Below are positions 24,445-35,804 of a stretch of DNA of 64,000 bases, piece after piece. The translations under genes were made by a program, and so were the position numbers. The first letter of the stretch is position 1, and each line of letters starts with the position of its first letter. The notes under the pieces are model-generated. The model made no database searches. It was not told the DNA's origin and saw only the letters and a program-made list of their open reading frames with translations. Where the stretch lies: positions 27,062,501-27,126,500 of the forward strand of contig CP136894.1 in the NCBI GenBank assembly GCA_034359265.1. Direction: 5' to 3'. The stretch comes from Canna indica (taxonomy: Eukaryota > Streptophyta > Magnoliopsida > Zingiberales > Cannaceae).

Positions 24445-25868
24445 TAACACTTTAGGCGAATTATAATTTTGCGACTAAATGATTATATGCGGAAGCAATA
24501 AATGATTAAGCAATTAAGGCAATCAAAAAATCAATACAAACACAAGATTTATAGTGGTTCGGCCCCAATGGCTACTCCACTACCTAAGAACCCCGCTTAA
24601 GATTTCCAAACTAGTTTTTACTAGATTATATCGAGTTTCCCTTACACAGAGGACTTTTCACCGGAAAGTCTTCGCTCTCCAACCGAAGGTACTTCCACAC
24701 CCGGAAGTATCCCGCCTTCCTACCGAGAGCACTTTCCCACCTCAACCTAAGGGACAACTAAACTAATACTAGTAAACACTAAGTTTACACAAGTGACTTT
24801 ACTCCTTTTCACCAAGGATACCACTTCCACACAACAGACCTAACACAAGGTCTTCACATACTCAAATCAAAAATAGTTCAAATAAACAGATAAAATACAA
24901 TCAAAAGATCTACAATATAAAACAAGATTAAAAGCTTTTTTTAATCCTTCAAAAACCTCCAACTCGCCAAGTAGTAGAGATTGGGTTGAAGCCCGAGTTG
25001 AGGAGCAGACGACGCTTGAAGAAGAACTCAACAGAGAATAGAGCGCGCTACGATTACTCCTTGGAAGGCTTTAAAGCTCCCTTAGAATGCTCAATGATAA
25101 CTGTAAGAGAGGGAGAAGAAGATTAAATGAAGTATATGAGGGTGTATTTATACCCTCATCAAGAAATGATAGCTCAACGAATAGATTTCTATCCATTGCA
25201 GGCCGTCGGTCGAATGGTCATTCGACAGCTTCTTTTTTTCCTGTGGTCGGTCGACCGACGAGTCGACCGTCCAGACGCAAATCTATCGATTTGCCCTTCG
25301 GTCGACCCATCGATCTACCGTCGCGATCTCGCGTCTTCAGACAAACGCAGGTCGATCGATCGACGGGTCGACCGCCCGAGCTACTGCCCAATTTGGGCTT
25401 CAATCGGTCGACCAACGTAGCTGCTGCATTTTCCTCCCTAGGTTTCGGTCGACCGACGAGTCGACCGAATGTCTATTGCCCCTTTTTTATCTACAGTCGA
25501 TCAACCGCCCGATCGACCGAACCTAGGCTGAGATTGATTTCTTCAGTCTTTTTCTTCCGCGCTTTGTTTTCGGGTTCCGGCTTTCAACGCGCATCAACTT
25601 GGAGAGCTTTCAAGTGATCCTTGAGCTTGTCCAATACGTCTTTGTCGCTCACGTCGATCTTTGAGAGATTTCCGCGACGAACCCGAGCACGACGATCAAT
25701 GTCCTTCCGATTTCCCGATTTCTTCCGATGTATCCGATCGAGGACATCGAACGCTAATTGATATGGAACCTAAAAAATATTCTCAATGAAAATATTAGTC
25801 TCATGTTTGTTATCATCAAAACCATCAAAACTGAGATTAAGACTAAGGTTGAAAACCTAAAGCCAACA
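24445..25868 (+). repeat. 3' LTR of the LARD-like element, 5' truncated
   Basis: Starts at TTTAGGCGAATTATAATTTTGCG, equivalent to about base 95 of the 5' LTR, and is otherwise colinear with it to AAGCCAACA at 25868. Differences from the 5' LTR include indels within the GGTCGACC tract (25205-25520). Confidence 0.85.
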
Positions 25869-25909
25869 ATACCTTTCGAGTGATGACCACTAGCGTGATG
25901 ACCACTCTT

Positions 25910-26382
25910 GGTAGGGCGAGAACGTGTCTGGTGGCTTAAGGGTGGAGTTGGACAAACTCCAACATGGCCTTGATGCAACTATTGCGAAGGGATTCGATTT
26001 GAGGGACAAAATAGAATTTGGCCGAGCTTGGGCGGCATGGGCCAAGAAGACGATGTATGGGCTCGAGACAAAGGTGCAACGCCTCAAAGGCGAAGTTGAG
26101 CATTATCAGGATGAAGCTGTCGATTATTGCGCCAATGGATTTGAAAGGGCAATGGCACATGCTTGTTTCCTTGCTCCAAAGGCCAATTTTGATGAGGTCA
26201 AATGGTTCAAAGTAATTAAGAATGGTGTTCTTATGGACCCCAGAGTAGAGGAGGAGGAGGAGGCCCCTATTCCCGCGACGAGGGAGTCTTCAGTCATCGT
26301 CTTCGTGCAACATCCTCCTACTATGGAAGCAGTGGCGGCTTCGGTGAATGATGCTCTGCCTGCATCTACCGAGGCAGATTAA
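25910..26382 (+). pseudogene. Antisense additional ORF of a Tat element (fragment)
   Basis: An open frame of about 150 codons ends with TAA at 26380. It has no ATG near its left edge (the first is at 26053), so it is the 3' part of a longer gene. The protein is helical and heptad-like (LDKLQHGLDATIAKGFDL, LETKVQRLKGEVEHYQDEA), then YCANGFERAMAHACFLAP and KVIKNGVLMDP, and an acidic tail. The block FERA...LAP...K.GVL recurs in 46160-46576. It reads opposite to the Tat LTR/PBS at 28122-28535. Tat-type elements are known to carry additional ORFs, sometimes antisense, between pol and the 3' LTR; that role is inferred here. The function of the protein is unknown. Confidence 0.6.
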
Positions 26383-26879
26383 ACTCTTCATCAGTAAGTC
26401 ATGATATTTGAAATTGCCCATTCGTGGGCTGTATGGATGATTGTTTATAATGAATTGCTGCCCTGTGGGGGCCTTGAGACTTTTGCTTATTAAGGTTGCT
26501 TCACAGTTTCCCTTTTGAGAGTTCGTATTTATACCTTCAGGCATTTAATTTTCTACTATGTTGTTTTTGGTTTGTACTTCTGTTGGTTGTAAGTTGTATG
26601 TCCCGATGGATGATGTCGGGTTTTACTTTGTCAAGGCGAGAGAGCGTTCTGGCACATCCTGGCTGCGGTCGTTGAATGACCGCGAAAATCGAATCTGAGG
26701 TGACTGAGAGTGTGAGGCGAAGCTCCTGTTGAGAGCGTTGGAGCTCAATAGCGGCAATTGGGCCGAGGATTGCGCTTGGGATCATAGTCATGCTGCAAAT
26801 AAAATTAGTTTTGTAAGTACCTTCGTAATGATAGTTTGGCGGCTGTGAGAGCCAGAGTGCGGTGATTACGAGTGTAAGG

Positions 26880-28050
26880 TCGAGCTTCTATCATGAGTGT
26901 AAGAGTTCAGGAGTGGCGACTGAGGTCGAGGATTGTGTTTGACAGTTGAGGGCAGGGGTGCCCGAGTCTTCAAGGGCGTTGAGGCCGGAGGTGGTGGTGC
27001 TCACGCCTGTGGTCGTGCTTGGGGTCAAGCCTAGCTCACCGAGGAGCATAAGGATGGACTGCGCTCGAGGTCGTTAAGGGCTCTAAGGCTGAAAATAGTA
27101 AGGGCTCTAAGGCCAAAAGTAATGGCACTGAGGCTGAGGACCGCGCTTATGGTCAAGCTGAGCTCACCGAAGAGCGTAAGGCAGGATCGCGCTTGGGGTC
27201 GTTAAGGGATCTGAAGTCAAAAGTAGTAAGGGCTCTGAGGCTGAAGTAGTAAGGACTCTGAGGCCGAAAGTAGTGACGCTAAGGCCGAGGACCGCGCTTG
27301 GGGTCAAGCTGAGCTTGTCGAGGGGCGTAAGGCAAGATCGCGCTCTGGGTCATTAAGGGCTCTTAGATCGAAAGTAGTAAGGGCTCTGAGGGTGGAAGTA
27401 GTGGCGTTGAGGCTGAGGATCATGCTTGGGGACAAGTTGAGCTCATCGTGGAGTGTAAGATCATGCTCGGGGTCGTTAAGGGCTCTAAGGCTAGAAGTAG
27501 TAAGGGCATTGAGGCTGGAAGTAGTGGCGCTGAGGCCGAGGACCGCGCTGGGGGTAAGCTGAGCTTGCCGATGAGCATAAGGCAGGACAGCACTCGAGGT
27601 TGTTAAGGGATCTGAGATCGGAAGTAGTAAGGGCTCTAAAGTCGAAAGTAGTAGGGTCTCTGACGATGAAAGTAGTGGGGCTGAGGCCGAGGACCGCAAT
27701 TGGGGTCAAGTCGAGCTCATCGAGGAGCGTATGGTAGGACCGCGCACAGGGTCATTAAGGGTTCTGAGGCCAGAAGTAGTAAGGGCTCAGAAGCTAGAAG
27801 TGGTAAGGGCTCTCATGGCGAAAGTAGTGGTGCTGAGACCAAGGACTGCATTTGGGGGGTCAAGCCGAGCTCGTCGAAGAGCATAAGACAAGTTCGTGCT
27901 TGGGGTTGTTAAGGGCTCTGAGGCCGAACGTAGTGGCACTGATGCTGAGGATCGCGCTTGGGGTCAAGCCGAGCTCGCCGAGGAGCGTAAGGCAGGACCA
28001 CGCTCGGGGTCATTAAGGGCTCTAAGGCTGGAAGTGGGGATGTCGCCGCT
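26880..28050 (-). repeat. Tat tandem-repeat array
   Basis: At least seven units marked by GGGTCAAGCTGAGCTC-like text at about 27150, 27300, 27430, 27550, 27705, 27860 and 27960, i.e. a period of roughly 100-155 bases. The variation comes from an inner sub-repeat (AGTAGTAAGGGCTCTGAGGC) present in one to three copies per unit. The long open frames here are a consequence of repetition. No protein domain. Confidence 0.8.
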
Positions 28051-28121
28051 AGGGTGCGACGACATTCACCTGACTCCGACTACCAACCATTATGGGTCAG
28101 GTAAGATTTACTCAGCCCCAT

Positions 28122-28535
28122 GGTGGGCGCCAAATGTTCTAGCTTGAAGTCGGAGCGATGTGATCCGGTGCGTCTCCTAGTCAGGTGCAACTCCGACGGG
28201 GAGGGGGGTTGCAAAAGGCACTCCAACGCTCAAGTAAGAATGAGTTCTAAGTGAAGGTAATAAAAATTGGAATCTATGGTACCCTTGGAGCATTGTTTTT
28301 GAATATAGTGCAAGATAAGGGATCTTTGGTGACAATGCCGCTTGGTAATCTCGTAGCGATGTTGCTTAGAATTGGTCGAGGCTGGTCCCGGAGATGTCAG
28401 GCTCGTGAATGACGAATCCCTCGTAATTAATGTGGATAGAAGTATCCATGCATGGTCGGGTGGAGTCCCCGGGCTAAACAATCTGGCTTGACTTGAGTCT
28501 GGTTAAAGAATGTGAGCACTTTTGGGTCTAATCTG
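28122..28535 (-). mobile_element. Tat-type 5' LTR and primer-binding region
   Basis: GGTGGGCGCCAAA (28122-28134) followed by TGTTCTAGC (28135). Read on the minus strand this is LTR end ...ACA, two bases, then TGGCGCCCACC, the primer-binding text seen after many Tat-type LTRs. The LTR runs right to about 28535, where homology to the LTR at 44475-44867 (GGGTCTAATCTGGTC) stops, so the last ~35 bases are lost. Directly left lies the repeat array, so gag and pol have been deleted from this copy. Confidence 0.7.
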
Positions 28536-28584
28536 GTCGTCAAACAAAATTGTCAAACTCTCCGGACGAGAACTCCCACGGACA

Positions 28585-28855
28585 TGGAACACGGCTTCCC
28601 TGTAGACATACTATAGCAAAGTCCCCTTAAACTACAAAAGGTCGATGTACTCTTTTTTCTTTATTGTGGTTTTTCCCGCATCATTTTCCCTTTGAAGGTT
28701 TTAACGTGGCAACACCATGTGTAGGCCGAGCACTTCGCTTGGTGGGATCCAATGTACTATTATCTGATAAATTATTCAATAATACTACTCTCCACTTTTT
28801 CACGTCTCTCTGTGTCCAGATTATTTACAACTATGTCTAGAGGGACTATAACGAT
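28585..28855 (+). repeat. Short dispersed repeat, reverse of 16895-17160
   Basis: GTGGTTTTTCCCGCATCATT, CCTTTGAAGGTTTTAACGTGG, ACACCATGTGTAGGCC and TTGGTGGGATCC mirror the blocks at 16895-17160. No coding potential and no clear termini. Confidence 0.5.
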
Positions 28856-28869
28856 CTCGTGACATGCAC

Positions 28870-29720
28870 ACCGCTTAGCGATGCAACAACTGTCGTCCTG
28901 CGCAACACATCTACTCGGTTAAACACCGAGTTTGGTCCTCGACCTCAGTCGCCACCACCTCCGGGGCCCATCGCCCTCAATGACCCCAAACGCGCTCCTC
29001 ACGAGCTCGATTTAACACTGGGTGGTACTCGGCCTCAGTCGCCGCCACCTCAGGGCACAGTGCCCTCAAGGACCCAAAGCCAGTCCTTGCGAGCTTGGTT
29101 TTACACCGAGCCTACTCTTCGGTCCTAAATGCGGCCTTCGGCTCAAAATAAGATCGACTCGTTCTAAATGAGCATGACCCCAGGCGCGGTCCTGCCTTGC
29201 ACTCCCCACGAGCTCGACTTGACCCCAAGCATTCTAAATGAGACCGAATCGCTCTAAATTAGCACAACGACCCGAAACGTGATCCTCGCAAGCTAGGTTT
29301 AACACCGAGTTTGGTACTAGGCCTCAATCGCCACCACCTCTGGGCCCAGCGCCCTCAATGACCCAAAGCGCGCTCCTCACGAGCTCAATTAATTTAACAC
29401 CGAGTTTCGTCCTCGACCTTAATAGTCATCACCTTCGAGCCAAGTGCCCTCAACGACCCGAAGTGCTCTCCTCACGAGCTCGATTTAACACAGAGTTTAG
29501 TCCTTGGCCTCAATCGCCACCGCCTTCGGGCCTAGCACCCTCAACGACCCGAAGCACACTCCTCGCAAGCTCGGTTTAACACCGAGTCTAGTCCTCGTCC
29601 CCAGTGCCACTACTCTCGGCACCAACGCTCCACTTACAAACTCGAACGACTTCGAGAAAGATCGACAATTACCAAACATTTAACCTCGGTTCAATTTCTA
29701 TCTTTAAGAGGAACCTAATC
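28870..29720 (+). repeat. Inverted Tat-type tandem-repeat array, ~90-base unit
   Basis: Units marked by AACACCGAGTTTGGTCCTCG occur at about 28921, 29012, 29300, 29397, 29487 and 29577, with spacing close to 90 bases where regular. The reverse complement resembles the start of the array at 26930 (GACTGAGGTCGAGG), so this belongs to a Tat element in the opposite orientation. Open frames through it are repeat artefacts. Confidence 0.7.
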
Positions 29721-30875
29721 TCAACCCAGAAGGCTACCGACTAGCTAACATCAACGATTATTGGCTCGATAGCACCAGCCTCAGACAAGGCAGCTCGATA
29801 TGCCATGCCTGAATCTAGTAGAGTCGGCTGACCACATGACATCGGTCTCATCCAACACTCAAGCCAACAACAAGCCAAAAATCACAAGAAGTGTGAAAAA
29901 TCCACAAGAAAGAAATATCATAAAAAGAAATACCGACAATAGAGATGGCTAACAGCGGTCGTCGCTTATGAGTCAATAGCGTGAACGCGCGTGAAAATAA
30001 AAAACTAATCACCGACGGCTTGGAGAGGACCACGTTGGCCATCAGTGATGTAATAATTAAATATCCACAGTTTACCAACGGATGACAGGTTGTCGGTCAG
30101 TGAAAAAGCTTTTTATTCACATTCGCGCCCGACCCCTCCTCTTTCTTCCTTCTTTCTTCTTCTATGCTACCACCGCTATCGCTCGCTGCTGCCATCGATT
30201 TTCTCTGTCGCTCCTCCACCAGTTCTCCAACTCCATGTAAGCTTTGCCCTAATTCCCCTCCTCTCTTTTTTCCGCCACCATCCAGTGTCGGCGATCGTCC
30301 GGTCACCGACACTAGACAATGGCGCCGGCGTGAAGTGGACGTCGATGCCGAAATTTGGGGCCGAAACCTTCAGCCCCAAGTGATGAAATAGTAGCCGACA
30401 GCACCCGGCTACTGTTGATTAAGGTATTAATCTTTTTTATTAAATTTTTTAAGTTAATTAATGTTATATAATTATTGTTAATGTTAAATTTTGATTACCG
30501 CTAATGTTAGGGTATTATTGTTAATGTTAATTAGTTTAGGTTAATGTTAATGTTGATTAGGGTTTAATTATTCTTTGGTTATTTATACTATTAATGTTAA
30601 TTAGTTTAATGTAATTAGTTTAATGTTATCGTTGTTCACTGTGCGCAGGTTTAAACTAATATGCGCATCGACATTCACTGTGGACTCGCGTCAGAATCGT
30701 CCACTGTAGACTCACACCGACATACACAAATTTAGAAAATAATCATGACGAGTTGATACGTTTCACGTACGCATCGATGAGTTGGATATGAATTGCAAAA
30801 CCTTAGATCCATTCGGAGGTTGTATATTCGTGTAAATGAAATAGAAGATCTTTTATAGGGCATACAATCCTACAT

Positions 30876-32005
30876 ATGACGTATCGACGTGTAAACGAAG
30901 GTTCAATATCAGAAGCATATGTTATTCAAGAAATTTCAACATTCTGCTCATTTTATTATGAATCGATCATTCAGACAAGACTTAATCTTCTTCCCCGAAA
31001 CGACAACGAAGGAGCTCGACCATTAGACAGTCTTTTAAATATCTTTTGTTGCCCTGGTCGTGTTGAGTTCTCGTCCATCTCGATACTTAAACGACGAAGA
31101 GTACCATTTGGCGCCCTTGTACGTTTTACTCAATTATTCAAAGATTGAAAAGTTCATTGAAATATTTGACGTCAATATGATGACAAAATACTTAATTTAC
31201 AACGACAAGGAATTAGAGAGATTACGCAATCGTGGGTTCTCTTCTTGGCTTTGATTTTACAGTACAGAACACATAGCCGAAATAGATAATAGAATGTTTG
31301 AGTTTGCTAGCAGACCCACGCGACTTCTATTGTGTTATAATGGATATAAATTTCACATAGTTGAATATTCATTTACAAAAAAAACTATGAATGCTGGGGT
31401 CTACGTCAAAGGGCCAACCTATGCTGAATGTGATGTCAATTTTGCCGAGTATTGGAAGAAGTCATAGAATTGCACTTTTTCTGCTGGAAATCAGTTGCCC
31501 CTTTTAAATATCATTGGTTCGATACAAGCGATAGGGGCATGAGAGTTCATCCAAAGTATAAACTTGTCGAGGTTAATTACAAATGAAATTGACTTCAAAT
31601 GAGCCATTTATATTGGCATCTCAAGCTAAATAAGTATATTACATATAATATCCATCTCGAAAGAAAGATAGGGAAAATTGGTGTGTAGTCTGTAAGACTA
31701 AAGCCAGAGGAAAAATTGACTTGGTAGCTTGAGAGAATAAGTCGACATATGACTTCTATCAATAAATGGATCCTTCCGAAGTGGAGCGAGTTACTCGAGG
31801 ATGATGACATAGAGTTAGTTCAATTAGAAGTAGATGACGACAATAATGAAGTTAAGGAAGGACAAAATATGTTGATGACGACAATAATGAAGTTAAGGAA
31901 GGACAAAATGATGATGAAGAAGGAGAAGAAGAAGAAGAATTTGAAGATTCTAAAGAAGAATAAGAAGAAGAGTACTACACGGATGATGATAATGACGATG
32001 ATGAA
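30876..32005 (+). pseudogene. CACTA-3 transposase 3' part (DUF4218-DUF4216)
   Basis: Reads SISEAYVIQEISTFCSFYYE (30900-30960), then after a frameshift RPSRYLNDEEYHLAPLYVLL (31070-31130), IEKFIEIFDVNMM, a DUF4216 piece lacking the GYFVN residues (31320-31440), and an acidic tail with an ~39-base direct duplication encoding DDDNNEVKEGQN. It is equivalent to residues after about 110 of the CACTA-2 frame 38908-40212. Several frameshifts and stops (for example at 31252). The N-terminal two-thirds of the transposase is absent. Confidence 0.8.
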
Positions 32006-32194
32006 TAATTGTAAATGAATAGTATATATTTAATTTTTAAATCTATCAATTAATCTATTATATATAATCTAATTATATTCATATTTGACATCTATGGTTC
32101 CAGAAGTGCATGCCAGAGGAGGATTTCCTCGTAGAACCCCCTGACAATTACCACCTGTCGCCTCATATCCACCCATCATCCCCCTCTTGTAGCC

Positions 32195-32395
32195 ATCGTC
32201 CCTTCCCCTCCACCCACCATCCCCTCACCTCTAGCCACCATCCCTTCGCTGACACCCACCATCCCCCCTGCCTGTAGCCACCATCCCTCCGTCGACACCC
32301 ACCATCCCCCCGCCTCTAGCCACCGTCCCTTCGTCGACACCCACCATCCCCCCGCCTCTAGCCACCGTCCCTTCGTCGACACCCACCATCCCTCA
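32195..32395. repeat. 42-base minisatellite in exon 1 of the CACTA-3 second gene
   Basis: Four to five units containing CACCCACCATCCCCCC and CTAGCCACCGTCCCTTCG. 42 bases equals 14 codons, so the unit would add a Pro/Thr-rich 14-residue repeat in the gene's frame and also keeps a minus-strand frame open. Confidence 0.8.
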
Positions 32396-32979
32396 GCTCC
32401 AACAGTGGCTCCAGCCTTCGATCCAGGTCCATCAACATCGAGACATAGGCCACAAGGGCCTAATAGAATCCTCCCTCCATCAGGCGAGGGGAAGTCGCGT
32501 AGAGTAGTTAGTGTGTGCAGAAAAAGGTAAGTAGATGCATCAATTATTGATTATAATTTATATATAATTCAATATATCATAATATATAATTGTACTATAT
32601 TTGGTGCAGGTTTGAGCAAGAGGACGTCCCTCGCATGATAGCGGTGATGATCCGACGATTCATAGACAGGGTGTGGCCTACATATATGGTCTCACATACC
32701 CCGTGAGCATGTAGATATGCTTTGGCGAGAGTTCCAAGTATGTATATTTAATAAATGAATATTAATTATAAATATTGATCAGTAACAATAAATTTGTTTT
32801 TTTTTACAGGCTCATTATACATGTTCGGAGGATCAGACCATTTTTGTAGAGAGTGCATGAGAGACCATTACCCGTGCTAATTACAACTAGCTGTTGAACC
32901 AGGCCCGAACCACCGTGATAAGACGGTTGGGGGCCACACACATTTGTAGAGACTCGAGGACATGACCTCGAGTGGATTC

Positions 32980-34608
32980 TGTTGGTGAAATGGCCATACT
33001 AGAGGGAGGGTGCATAGTATATTTACTAATCTTTTTGCCTAAATTTGGTTTTACGTTTCTTTGGTTACTTAGACAAATTACAAGTTGAGTAGCGAGTGGA
33101 AGCAAAGTCAATACAATAATGAAGTAAACACAAGTAGAAGTAATACAAACACAATTATTTATAGTGGTTCGGCCTAATGCCTACTCCACTACCTAAGCAC
33201 CCCGCTTAGGATTTCCAAACAAAACTTTACTAGATTAATCTTGTTTCCCTTACAACGAGGACTTTGACCCAATGAGTCTCGCTCTCAACCTAAGGCAATT
33301 CCACGACCGGAAGTCTCCGCATTCTTACCAAGAGCACTCTTCCACCTCAACCCTAAGGGACAACTCAACTAATCCTAGTAAACTATGTTTACACCAGTGG
33401 AATTAAGCCTCAAACACAAAGGTAACCACCCAATCTATCAAACTATAGCAACCTAAGTTTACACAAGTTCAAATACAATGAAATAAACACCAAAATATAA
33501 GTAATGGAACAAAAATACAACAACACAAATACTTAGCTCCAACACAATGAATCCTAGCTCCTCTTGATGCCTTGATGGTGAATCAAATGAAGCTTGAAGG
33601 CAAACTCAAGATAGAAGGTTCAAGGCTAGGGTTTTTGTAAATGATGGATCAATCAAAGCTTAGATGGTGTAAGGAGTGTCTCAATAGGCTCAACAACACC
33701 TGAGGAAGGCTCTCTTAGCTTCTATTTATAAGCCATGAAGAGTTGGCATGAAACAGCCGACTCAATGGCTGAAAAACTAGTCATTTACACCGTCCGATCG
33801 CAGGTCCGGTCGATCATCGGTCGATCGACCGAGTGACCGCATGCCTACTGCCAATTTCTAGCAACATTCGATCGACTGACTGGTCGACCGAAACTGGGTA
33901 GACTGCTTGGTTTGGCTAATTTTTCTACTCGTTTGTTTGTTTTTGGGTTCGGTCTTCGCTAGGTCCTCTTATATAATATTTCTTAACTTTAAATTAAATA
34001 ACTTTAAAACATAAATGTTATATAACGATTACCCCCCATTTGGATTCAATAAAAATATCTTAAAAATCAAAATCCTTAAGAATCAAAATCTAATTTTTGG
34101 GGTCTAGTTCAAATTTCTCAAAAACGAAAATTTTATAATCTCCCGAGTCAAATATGGGTAGGCTAAAGGCTTCCAAACAATCCTTAAGAATATCCTGTTA
34201 TCTAGTTTTTACCAAATAAATAATTACCGATATTTTTTGTGTCAAGAAAATGTCTAGGTTATATAGCCCTCCAAGGAGCTACTTAGGCTTAGTGAATTTC
34301 AGGGTCTTTTCTAATTTTTCGGATTTTCATATTTTGGGGTTCGAGTTTAGTTTTTGGGTTTCTTTGCATCATCATGATGATTTACAAAATATTTTAGATA
34401 CCCTAAACCTAAACTCTATCTTCTCGACGAAATCCGAGCGATGACGAGCGTCCTTGCCGATTTCTCCGATTACTCTAATTTTTTCGATCGGGGACGTCGA
34501 GAGCTAACTGATATGGAACCTGAAAATAATTCTCCATGAAGCATTAGTTCCATATTTATTATCATCAAAACTGAGATTAAGATCAAGGTAGAAAATCTTA
34601 AGCCAACA
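32980..34608 (+). mobile_element. LTR-A solo LTR with GATTC target duplication
   Basis: TGTTGGTGAAATGG at 32980 to AAGCCAACA at 34608, 1629 bases. GATTC at 32975-32979 is repeated at 34609-34613. Removing one GATTC and the LTR restores the CACTA second-gene exon homology across the site (GAGTGGATTC joins CTAGACTTGTGTGGGACC, the counterpart of 38145-38165 in reverse). A single LTR with an intact target duplication is the product of recombination between the two LTRs of a once full element. Confidence 0.92.
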
Positions 34609-35804
34609 GATTCCTAGACTTGTGTGGGACCAGCTCGTTGAGCGGTGGGCATCAGATGAGTGGCGAGAAATCTCTAGGACTGTGGCAAGAAACCGCATGT
34701 CCGTGGGGGATAGCTCGAGGGGCGTGCTACACTGGTGGCTCTATGACTTTTGTGGTGCTTGAGTGTCGTATGGTATGTATACTTTTCTTACTTTTAATTA
34801 AATTATGTATTGTGTAGAATTGTATTAATGTATTTATTTTCTAATATCAGATGCGGGTGGAGGAGGATGGCATCGTCCATCGCCCCTCGTTGATGGAGGT
34901 GTTTGAGCGCACTTATCGTCGACGACATGGGGCGGGGGAGTACGTCAATAGGAGGGGTGCGGTCATCGTGGTAAGTATATATATTTGTTTTACACAATTT
35001 TTATTTATAGTTTATATATATGTAGTACTTAAAAAATAAATAAATAATAAACCCGTGTAGGAGACATACACGAGGGCCGTGCTCGAGCGCGGAGGAACGC
35101 TGCAAGGTGATTTTGACCCTATAGCGTGGGATGAGGCTATAAGTGGCTAGGAGCACGATCATGTTTATGGCTTTGCCGACAGTAGTCATGCACGAATCGT
35201 GCTAGGGCCACTTGGGGCACCGACCCCTACTGTTGTGGGTAAGCGGCCCTCCACATCCCGAACATAAGATCAAAGCTGGATAGCTGCCTTGGAGTCCAAG
35301 CTTACACAGCAGAGACGGGAAATAGAGGAGTAGAGACATGCGATGAACGAGCAGAGACGAACGAATGACGAGTTGAGACGGACGATGGATGCGTAGAGAC
35401 AAATGATGGAGAACATGCAGGCCCTCCTGACTCAAATTGCATCTCACTCTGACATTCATATACCTCAGATGTCCGAGTCGTCCTCCTCGACCCAGTTGAC
35501 GCTCCCCACCCAATCGCTCGAGACTCTGTCGTCTCATCCTCCACCACCTCCACTGCAGCCGTGAGATTTTTGTTTTAGTGTATTTTGATTATATTTTGAT
35601 ATTTGTTACATTTTGGCTCCGTTTGAGATTTACATTTTGATATTTGTATATATAGCCTCCGTTTAAGGTTTAGATTGAATCCTGAATTATGTGGTTGCTT
35701 GTATATTGTGTTTGTGGTTGTAAATTGATTATTTTGTATTCTCTATTATGTGTAAATTGATGTATACATGAATTTTCAAAATTTTAATATTCTTCAGTTA
35801 CAGG

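Larger units (their letters stand above)
20235..25868 (+). mobile_element. LTR-A retrotransposon without gag-pol (LARD-like)
   Basis: Two LTRs of the same family (20235-21733 and about 24445-25868) flank 2.7 kb of AT-rich, protein-free sequence. The outer ends are TG...CCAACA and the target duplication is ATACC. Immediately inside the 5' LTR is ATCTCTCCATTTTTGATGATGAC, a place where a primer-binding site is expected, though I cannot match it to a tRNA with confidence. With no gag, protease or RT it would need proteins from another element. It inserted into the RNase H/integrase remnant of a Tat element. The 3' LTR lacks its first ~90 bases, so a later deletion removed the 3' internal end including the polypurine tract. 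Confidence 0.85.
20230..25873. other. 5-bp target-site duplication ATACC flanking the 20.2-25.9 kb element
   Basis: ATACC at 20230-20234 directly precedes the LTR start TG and is repeated at 25869-25873 directly after the LTR end CA. Five bases is the usual duplication for LTR retrotransposons, so the insertion has not been rearranged at its outer borders. Confidence 0.85.
32098..35565 (+). pseudogene. CACTA-3 second gene (Transposase_24 type), interrupted
   Basis: Matches the five-exon second gene of CACTA-2 in order: exon 1 with a P/T-rich repeat (to about 32525), exon 2 from 32611 (FEQEDVPRMIA after TTGGTGCAG) to about 32737, exon 3 from 32811 (after TTTTTTTTACAG) into the LTR insertion and resuming at 34614 (WDQLVERWASDEWREIS-like), exon 4 at 34852-34971 (DGIVHRPSLMEVFERTYRRR), exon 5 from about 35061 (ETYTRAVLERGGTLQGDFD) to the end near 35565. 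In-frame stops and the 1.6 kb solo LTR inactivate it. Exon 4 keeps one base that CACTA-2 has lost. Confidence 0.75.

Noticed and set aside
25087..25617. 176-codon Arg/Ser/Pro-rich ORF
   Set aside because: Product of the GGTCGACC palindrome tract in LTR-A; equivalent frames in other LTR-A copies are broken.
27304..27699. 131-codon Ala/Ser/Leu/Thr-rich ORF, minus strand
   Set aside because: Low-complexity translation of the Tat repeat array; repeats at the unit length and matches nothing recognisable.
26880..29720. Regularly spaced repeats that could be mistaken for a CRISPR array
   Set aside because: Units are contiguous and diverged, 90-155 bases long, with no unique spacers; the setting is a plant nuclear retrotransposon.
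32176..32382. Minus-strand Trp/Gly repeat ORF
   Set aside because: Reverse reading of the 42-base minisatellite in a transposon exon; the sense strand is the Pro/Thr-rich reading of the second CACTA gene.
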